Below, in pieces: positions 7,033 to 10,416 of a DNA stretch of 10,416 nt. This DNA is from Lachnospiraceae bacterium UBA3711 (lineage in GTDB: Bacteria; Bacillota; Clostridia; Lachnospirales; Lachnospiraceae), in NCBI GenBank assembly GCA_002371345.1, contig DFHY01000038.1, positions 12,815 to 23,230 on the forward strand, read 5' to 3'. Each line of letters starts with the position of its first letter. Positions within the stretch are counted from its first letter, which is position 1. The position numbers were made by a program, and so were the translations under genes. Below the pieces are notes generated by a model, which was not told where the DNA came from, made no database searches, and was given only the letters and a program-made list of their open reading frames with translations.

Positions 7033-7088
7033 CGCCTGAAGCCTGCGGATATGCCTCCGGCCTTCAATGAGAAAGGAGTTCATAATAT

Positions 7089-7796
7089 ATGATCGACATT
7101 CACTGCCATATTCTGTACGGCGTTGACGACGGAGCTTCCGATATGTCTGTAAGCACAGCGATGATAGACCGGATGGCTGATATGGGCGTGACTGATATAA
7201 TCACGACCCCGCATTTCAGGCATCATATGTTCGCGTATCCCCAGGATCTGATCATGGAGGCTTTCAACAGTCTCAGCGAATATGCCTCCTCAAAAGGCAT
7301 CACGCTGTATCCCGGCTGCGAGTACCATGTCAGCCACGACATATTCGAAAATCTCGGGAACGGCCGCGTGCACTCTTTGGCTGACACCAGTTATGTGCTC
7401 ACGGAGTATTCCTACTCTGACAGTCTTGACCGGATCATAAACTATACGCAGGAGCTGGTCATGCGCGGCTGGAAGCCCGTCATTGCCCACGCGGAGCGGT
7501 ATGAGGTATTCCACCGCAAGCCGCATCTTGCTGAAGATGTTCTTGACGCCGGCGCAATGATACAGGTCAACGCGAACTCCGTGCTCGGGCTTGACGGCCG
7601 CGCGGTCAAGAAGGCATCAAGAAAGTTCCTTGATCTTGAGCTTGTTGACTTCATAGCAAGCGACGCCCACGATCTTGGCGAGCGGGCGTCCCGTCTCGAT
7701 GAGTGCTGTGCTTTTATACGGAAAAAATACGGTGAAAAAACCGCGCATCTTCTATTTGAAGAAAATGCGCGCAGGATTCTGCAGGACACTCCCTGA
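7089..7796 (+). CDS. ywqE: Metal-dependent protein-tyrosine phosphatase, CpsB/CapC/YwqE family
   Basis: A 235-residue cytoplasmic phosphatase of the PHP-like fold. Family members remove phosphate from the tyrosine kinase or modulator that controls capsule and exopolysaccharide synthesis. The metal-site motifs are complete: DIHCH (His5, His7), Asp14 in VDDGA, TPH (His42), Glu78 in GCEYH, AHAERY (His134), QVNANS (159-164) and SDAHD (Asp192, His194). Length and ending match Streptococcus CpsB and Bacillus YwqE. AAGGAG lies ten bases before the ATG, slightly long. No matching tyrosine kinase or glycosyltransferase gene is in the window, so its partner must be elsewhere. It follows the C39-like gene on the same strand. 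A hairpin near its 3' end (7742-7771) doubles as the probable glpK terminator on the other strand. Confidence 0.92.
   Translation: MIDIHCHILYGVDDGASDMSVSTAMIDRMADMGVTDIITTPHFRHHMFAYPQDLIMEAFNSLSEYASSKGITLYPGCEYHVSHDIFENLGNGRVHSLADTSYVLTEYSYSDSLDRIINYTQELVMRGWKPVIAHAERYEVFHRKPHLAEDVLDAGAMIQVNANSVLGLDGRAVKKASRKFLDLELVDFIASDAHDLGERASRLDECCAFIRKKYGEKTAHLLFEENARRILQDTP
7735..7771 (-). terminator. Intrinsic terminator for glpK, nested in the convergent phosphatase gene
   Basis: On the minus strand CGCGCAT (7771-7765) pairs with ATGCGCG (7748-7742), and inside it CTTC (7761-7758) pairs with GAAG (7752-7749) around an AAATA loop, with a TTT bulge on one side. One base later comes a run of six T (7740-7735). 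It starts about 67 bases after the glpK stop codon. On the plus strand there is no T-run after it, so it should act only on glpK transcripts. Confidence 0.75.
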
Positions 7797-7837
7797 CCCC
7801 AAAGAAATCGTTCAATTGCATGTGTATCATTTCAGTG

Positions 7838-9343
7838 TCATTTCACATCAGTCCATGCTACCGCGGCCCTGACCGCTCTCTTCCACCCCGCCAGAAGCAT
7901 GTCCCTCTCAGTATCAGGCATCTTAGGCTTAAATGTATGACCGAGCGCCCAGGATTTTCTCACATCATCGAGATCACTCCAGTATCCGACGGCAAGCCCC
8001 GCCAGAAACGCGGCTCCCATAGCGGTTGTCTCGACACACTGCGGGCGTACAACCTCAGCGTCCAGAACATCAGCCTGGAACTGCATCAGGAAATTGTTGG
8101 CGCTTGCGCCCCCGTCCACCTTCAGATGTGATATCTTAAGACCGGAGTCCTTCTCCATAGCCCTCAGGACATCCGCCGTCTGATACGCCAGAGACTCAAC
8201 CGTCGCCCGGATGAGGTGCTCCTTCGCGGTCCCGCGTGTCAATCCTACAATTGTTCCTCTCGCATCAGGATTCCAGTATGGGGCGCCAAGTCCTGTAAAT
8301 GCAGGTACAACATAGACGCCTCCCGTGTCCGGCGTCCGTGCGCAGTAATTCTCAGATTCCGCCGCGTTCTTAATCATACGAAGCTCATCTCGAAGCCACT
8401 GGATCGAAGCTCCCGCCACAAACACAGAACCCTCCAGGGCATACTGAATCTTTCCGGGAGCCATACCGACCGCTATAGTTGTCAGAAGCCCATTTCCTGA
8501 AGAAACAGCGTTCTGCCCGGTATTCATCAGAAGGAAGCAGCCGGTACCGTAAGTATTCTTAATCTCGCCCTCGCTGAAGCAGCACTGCCCGAACAGCGCC
8601 GACTGCTGGTCTCCCGCCGCTCCTGAGATCGGGATTCCGTCTCCGATCATGCAGTCCTTAGTTCTTCCGTATATAGCACTGGAAGGTACAACCTTCGGAA
8701 GCATAGACTCCGGGATGTCAAGGCGCTTCAATATCTCCCTGTCCCAGCAGAGCTTGTGAATGTCATACAACATGGTCCGGGAGGCATTCGTGTAATCGGT
8801 AACATGTACCTGCCCCGCAGTCATATTCCAGATAAGCCAGGTATCTACCGTTCCGAACAGAAGGTCTCCCCGCTCTGCCCTCTCTCTGGCCCCCTCGACA
8901 TGATCGAGGATCCATCTCAGCTTGGTCGCGGAAAAGTACGGATCGGGAATAAGTCCTGTATGCTCACGGATATAGTCTCCGAAACCGTCTCTGACAAGAT
9001 CAGATATCATATCCGCAGTGCGCCGGCACTGCCAGACAATCGCGTTGTATACAGGCACGCCTGTCCTTTTATCCCAGACGATCGTTGTCTCTCTCTGATT
9101 CGTGATTCCCACAGCCGCGATATTCTCCGGCCCGGCTCCGAGCGTCCCCATCGCCTCGGCCGCAACTCCTATCTGTGATGACCAGATATGCATCGGATTG
9201 TGCTCGACCCAGCCCGGATGAGGATATATCTGCTCAAACTCCCTCTGGGCAACCGAGCAGATATTGCCTTTTCTGTCAAAAAGAATACAGCGCGAACTCG
9301 TAGTTCCAGCGTCAAGCGCCATGATATACTGATTAACTTCCAT
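7838..9343 (-). CDS. glpK: Glycerol kinase
   Basis: A 501-residue cytoplasmic FGGY-family kinase that phosphorylates glycerol with ATP to sn-glycerol 3-phosphate, the entry step of glycerol catabolism and a source of lipid precursor. The N-terminal phosphate motif DAGTTSSR is at 11-18. The glycerol-binding residues known from E. coli GlpK can be placed: Arg84-Glu85 in NQRETT, Trp104, Tyr136, catalytic Asp245 in GDQQSALFGQ, and Phe270. The second-domain motif VDGGASANNFLMQFQ is intact, and full length matches the family. The segment where Enterococcus GlpK carries the HPr-phosphorylated His232 reads CMIGDG here, so that control site seems absent. The ATG has GGGGGA eight bases upstream. No glpF, glpD or glpP neighbour is present; the gene looks monocistronic, with its own terminator and promoter region. 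Confidence 0.97.
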   Translation of the reverse strand: MEVNQYIMALDAGTTSSRCILFDRKGNICSVAQREFEQIYPHPGWVEHNPMHIWSSQIGVAAEAMGTLGAGPENIAAVGITNQRETTIVWDKRTGVPVYNAIVWQCRRTADMISDLVRDGFGDYIREHTGLIPDPYFSATKLRWILDHVEGARERAERGDLLFGTVDTWLIWNMTAGQVHVTDYTNASRTMLYDIHKLCWDREILKRLDIPESMLPKVVPSSAIYGRTKDCMIGDGIPISGAAGDQQSALFGQCCFSEGEIKNTYGTGCFLLMNTGQNAVSSGNGLLTTIAVGMAPGKIQYALEGSVFVAGASIQWLRDELRMIKNAAESENYCARTPDTGGVYVVPAFTGLGAPYWNPDARGTIVGLTRGTAKEHLIRATVESLAYQTADVLRAMEKDSGLKISHLKVDGGASANNFLMQFQADVLDAEVVRPQCVETTAMGAAFLAGLAVGYWSDLDDVRKSWALGHTFKPKMPDTERDMLLAGWKRAVRAAVAWTDVK

Positions 9344-9377
9344 GATAATTGTCCCCCGGAAAAAATGTTCAGACGCA

Positions 9378-9408
9378 ATTATATAATGCTGTGCTGCCTA
9401 TATCTTAA
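9378..9408 (-). promoter_or_regulatory. Candidate glpK promoter
   Basis: A perfect TATAAT lies at 9383-9378 on the minus strand, about 35 bases before the glpK ATG. The best -35 is TTAAGA (9408-9403, four of six), 19 bases upstream of it, or 17 bases upstream of an alternative TATATA at 9385-9380. The -10 is certain as a string, but the pairing is uncertain. Confidence 0.42.
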
Positions 9409-9607
9409 CTGAACAACGGTTTTAATTCAACATAACCGCCAGCTGTCATCCGATTATACTCCGGGACAGATCAGACGCATTAATCTGCCATAGCACCTAT
9501 GCAGCGGATAAATACTTATAACAGTCTGTTAATTCAATGCCACACTTTTTATCAGCAAAACAAATTTTTATTTTTTACTCAGCATTCGCACATCCTTACA
9601 TTGCAAT

Positions 9608-9670
9608 ATATCAGATTTGACATGTCATTATCATCATATCAATCAGCTCTGATATTCCTTGAATATATCA
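9608..9670. repeat. ATATCA motifs and inverted repeat upstream of the XRE gene
   Basis: ATATCAGA (9608-9615) is matched by its exact reverse complement TCTGATAT (9648-9655). Further ATATCA copies lie at 9636-9641 and 9665-9670. A perfect 10-bp palindrome TGACATGTCA (9618-9627) lies between the arms. The position just before the XRE start suggests operator sites, perhaps for self-regulation. Confidence 0.4.
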
Positions 9671-9674
9671 TGCC

Positions 9675-9683
9675 TGTTATTAT
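9675..9683 (+). promoter_or_regulatory. Possible extended -10 promoter of the XRE gene
   Basis: TGTTATTAT contains TG, one base, then TATTAT (five of six to TATAAT). It lies 22 bases before the ATG, so the leader would be short but would still include the AGAGG ribosome binding site. No good -35 is present. Confidence 0.3.
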
Positions 9684-9705
9684 TCTTTTTACAGAGGTTA
9701 TTTGA

Positions 9706-10041
9706 ATGAATAGCGTTTGGAATCTTAGAAAAAAGATGAAGATGACGCAGTCCGAGTTTGCGGAATATTGCGGTATTTCTGTGGTATCTATCTCCCGCTA
9801 CGAAACGGGAGGAAACATCAGCAGGAAGAATGCGGAGAAGATTGCAAAAGCCTGCAAAGTTACTGTAGACAGCGTTTTGAATCTGCAGGAAAGTTCCGGT
9901 TCAGAGAATCGTATGAGCAGTGTTTTTGTGCTTACATCTGACGAGGAACAGATCATCTCAGATTACCGCAAGCTGATTCATCGAGGCCGATGCCGTATGC
10001 GTGAAACCCTGGATGAGATGCTTCTTATCTATTCCTCATAG
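9706..10041 (+). CDS. Small XRE/Cro-cI family transcriptional regulator
   Basis: A 111-residue DNA-binding protein with an N-terminal helix-turn-helix of the XRE family at about 4-58: LRKKMKMTQSEFAEYCGIS, then VVSISRYETGGNISRKNAEK as recognition and following helices, then IAKACKVTVDSVLNL. The C-terminal third (about 80-111, EEQIISDYRKLIHRG) is a short helical tail with no ligand domain, like many small regulators that dimerise through it. Start ATG at 9706 with AGAGG about eight bases upstream. It is flanked by AT-rich spacers carrying palindromes on both sides, and similar ATTGCA-ATATAT strings occur before it (9600-9611) and before the next gene (10143-10155). That suggests it may control itself and the downstream gene. 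The target is inferred, not shown. Confidence 0.88.
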   Translation: MNSVWNLRKKMKMTQSEFAEYCGISVVSISRYETGGNISRKNAEKIAKACKVTVDSVLNLQESSGSENRMSSVFVLTSDEEQIISDYRKLIHRGRCRMRETLDEMLLIYSS

Positions 10042-10082
10042 TTTCCACCAATTGCGGCTCAAAGCTGTCAAGTTCTACTAAC

Positions 10083-10119
10083 CATCACTGCCTGCGACAG
10101 ATCTGATGCCTTTTTATTT
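10083..10119 (+). terminator. Weak possible terminator of the XRE gene
   Basis: CATCA (10083-10087) pairs with TGATG (10104-10108), and CTG (10088-10090) with CAG (10098-10100), leaving a three-base bulge. Two bases later comes TTTTTATTT. The stem is short and imperfect, so the call is tentative. Confidence 0.3.
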
Positions 10120-10128
10120 CAGTTTCTG

Positions 10129-10176
10129 TTGCACATAATGTCATTGCATATATATTATTTATTGCATTATATGCAA
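10129..10176. promoter_or_regulatory. TTGCAY half-site array and palindrome, likely operator
   Basis: TTGCAC (10129-10134), TTGCAT (10144-10149) and TTGCAT (10162-10167) are spaced 15 and 18 bases apart in the same direction. The last forms a palindrome with ATGCAA (10171-10176) across three bases. The middle copy, extended to TTGCATATA (10144-10152), is also an exact 9-bp inverted repeat of TATATGCAA (10168-10176). The middle TTGCAT could be a -35 with TATATG (10168-10173) as a -10 after 18 bases, so a repressor bound here would block that promoter. Confidence 0.5.
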
Positions 10177-10179
10177 ATA

Positions 10180-10189
10180 CCCCCCCCCC
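10180..10189 (+). repeat. Ten-base poly-C homopolymer tract
   Basis: A run of ten consecutive C lies in the leader region between the candidate -10 and the ribosome binding site of the gene starting at 10220. Long C or G runs are prone to slipped-strand length change, and to sequencing length errors. Confidence 0.85.
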
Positions 10190-10219
10190 GATAAAAGCGG
10201 TGCGAAGGGAGCTGTTCAA

Positions 10220-10416
10220 TTGGACTACAAAGATCATCACGTTACCTCAACTAAAGAGAAGACTGACGCCGAATTGCTCAGTGAACTGGAAAGCACCAGG
10301 AGCCTGCTGACTTTTCTCTCTGACAACGATGTCTTCTTTATGAAGAAAAGTATAGGCGAACTGCTCCACGATAAGATAGAAGAACATAATGTCTCCAAGT
10401 CCGCAGTCGCGAAAGG
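10220..10416 (+). CDS. Partial gene: N-terminus of a small HTH-like Lachnospiraceae-type protein
   Basis: Sixty-five codons are visible before the window ends, with no stop. The start is TTG at 10220, with AAGGGAG eight bases upstream (10205-10211); no ATG start fits until codon 41. The protein is charged and helical: an N-terminal segment with AELLSELESTRSLLTFL, then SIGELLHDKIEEHNVSKSAVAK. From memory, the second part resembles the opening helix of small HTH-like proteins in Clostridia whose next residues usually contain an LNRTYAYQIFSG-like motif. That motif would fall just beyond the edge, so the family call cannot be confirmed. It follows the XRE gene on the same strand, with an operator-like array and poly-C tract in front. 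Function unknown; a regulatory or signalling role is a guess from the family. Confidence 0.6.
   Translation, partial: MDYKDHHVTSTKEKTDAELLSELESTRSLLTFLSDNDVFFMKKSIGELLHDKIEEHNVSKSAVAK

Larger units (their letters stand above)
9344..9705. other. AT-rich intergenic region between glpK and the XRE gene
   Basis: About 360 bases between divergent genes. It holds the glpK leader and candidate promoter (9378-9408), then about 200 bases with only scattered -10-like hexamers. Near the XRE gene come a set of ATATCA motifs, a TGACATGTCA palindrome (9618-9627) and a possible extended -10 (9675-9683). A 68-codon open frame at 9499-9705 looks like chance: no ribosome binding site was identified for it and it resembles no known protein. 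Confidence 0.55.
10042..10219. other. Regulatory spacer between XRE gene and the downstream TTG-start gene
   Basis: About 180 bases holding, in order, a weak terminator-like hairpin, three TTGCAY half-sites with inverted repeats, a run of ten C (10180-10189) and an AAGGGAG ribosome binding site (10205-10211). No conventional gene is visible; a seven-codon frame at 10171-10194 is described under the findings. Confidence 0.6.

Noticed and set aside
7033..7088. A hairpin (TGAAG/CTTCA with CGGA/TCCG) between the C39-like and phosphatase genes.
   Set aside because: The stem is broken by internal mismatches and no T-run follows, so it is not a convincing terminator; the two genes are read as one operon.
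9369..9479. A nine-base direct repeat TCAGACGCA at 9369-9377 and 9471-9479 near the glpK promoter.
   Set aside because: A nine-base match within a few hundred bases is not rare enough by chance, and the flanks do not match. It is not called as an operator.
9499..9705. A 68-codon plus-strand frame ending directly before the XRE start.
   Set aside because: No ribosome binding site was identified, composition follows the AT-rich spacer, it resembles no protein, and it covers the ATATCA motifs. Treated as chance.
10220..10243. The partial gene begins MDYKDHH, which looks like a FLAG-type epitope tag.
   Set aside because: The match covers only DYKD plus H, the reading continues into a natural-looking protein with no vector sequence, and the upstream DNA is AT-rich bacterial spacer. 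Coincidence is the simplest reading.
1..10416. Search by eye for CRISPR arrays, insertion sequences, tRNA or rRNA genes and phage genes.
   Set aside because: No regularly spaced repeats, transposase motifs, cloverleaf-like genes or phage structural proteins were seen. The XRE gene alone is not evidence of a prophage.

Overview
The window looks like chromosome from a Gram-positive Clostridia member, most likely Lachnospiraceae. The reasons are the protein families present (a GerMN lipoprotein, an SLBB/ComEA protein, a Big2-GH25 lysozyme, a CpsB/YwqE-type phosphatase), strong AGGAGG-type ribosome binding sites, use of TTG and GTG starts, and moderate GC content with AT-rich intergenic DNA. This placement is inferred from protein resemblance; no RNA gene or marker gene is present to prove it.

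Left part (1-5825), all on the minus strand. In transcription order: a secreted GH25 muramidase (5825-4893); a ComEA-like SLBB/helix-hairpin-helix protein with a TTG start (4817-4002); an OmpR-family response regulator (3969-3280); a WalK/PhoR-like sensor kinase (3084-1627); a GerMN-domain lipoprotein (1587-622); a strong intrinsic terminator (about 480-530); and the N-terminus of a probable ComEC DNA-uptake channel (345 to beyond the edge). A two-component system plus GerMN lipoprotein thus sits between two competence-type genes, and its order resembles actinobacterial mtrA-mtrB-lpqB. A second terminator-like hairpin lies between the regulator and kinase genes.

Middle part (5826-7796). A divergent intergenic region with a candidate plus-strand promoter precedes two plus-strand genes. 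One is a membrane-anchored C39-like cysteine peptidase (6106-7032), the other a metal-dependent tyrosine phosphatase of the CpsB/CapC/YwqE family (7089-7796). Both point to cell-envelope or exopolysaccharide physiology, as does the divergent lysozyme.

Right part (7797-10416). Glycerol kinase glpK lies on the minus strand (9343-7838), convergent with the phosphatase gene; its intrinsic terminator appears to be buried inside the phosphatase coding sequence. Next come an AT-rich spacer with ATATCA repeats, a small XRE regulator (9706-10041), and a second regulatory spacer. That spacer holds repeated TTGCAY half-sites, a TTGCAT/ATGCAA palindrome and a run of ten C. It leads into a TTG-started gene cut by the window edge (10220 onward), which resembles the N-terminus of small HTH-like proteins common in Lachnospiraceae.

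Most of the window is ordinary chromosomal gene content. No CRISPR array, transposase, tRNA or rRNA was seen. The best leads are the regulatory DNA right of glpK (operator array plus poly-C tract), the terminator nested in the convergent gene, and the two-component/GerMN cassette between competence genes.
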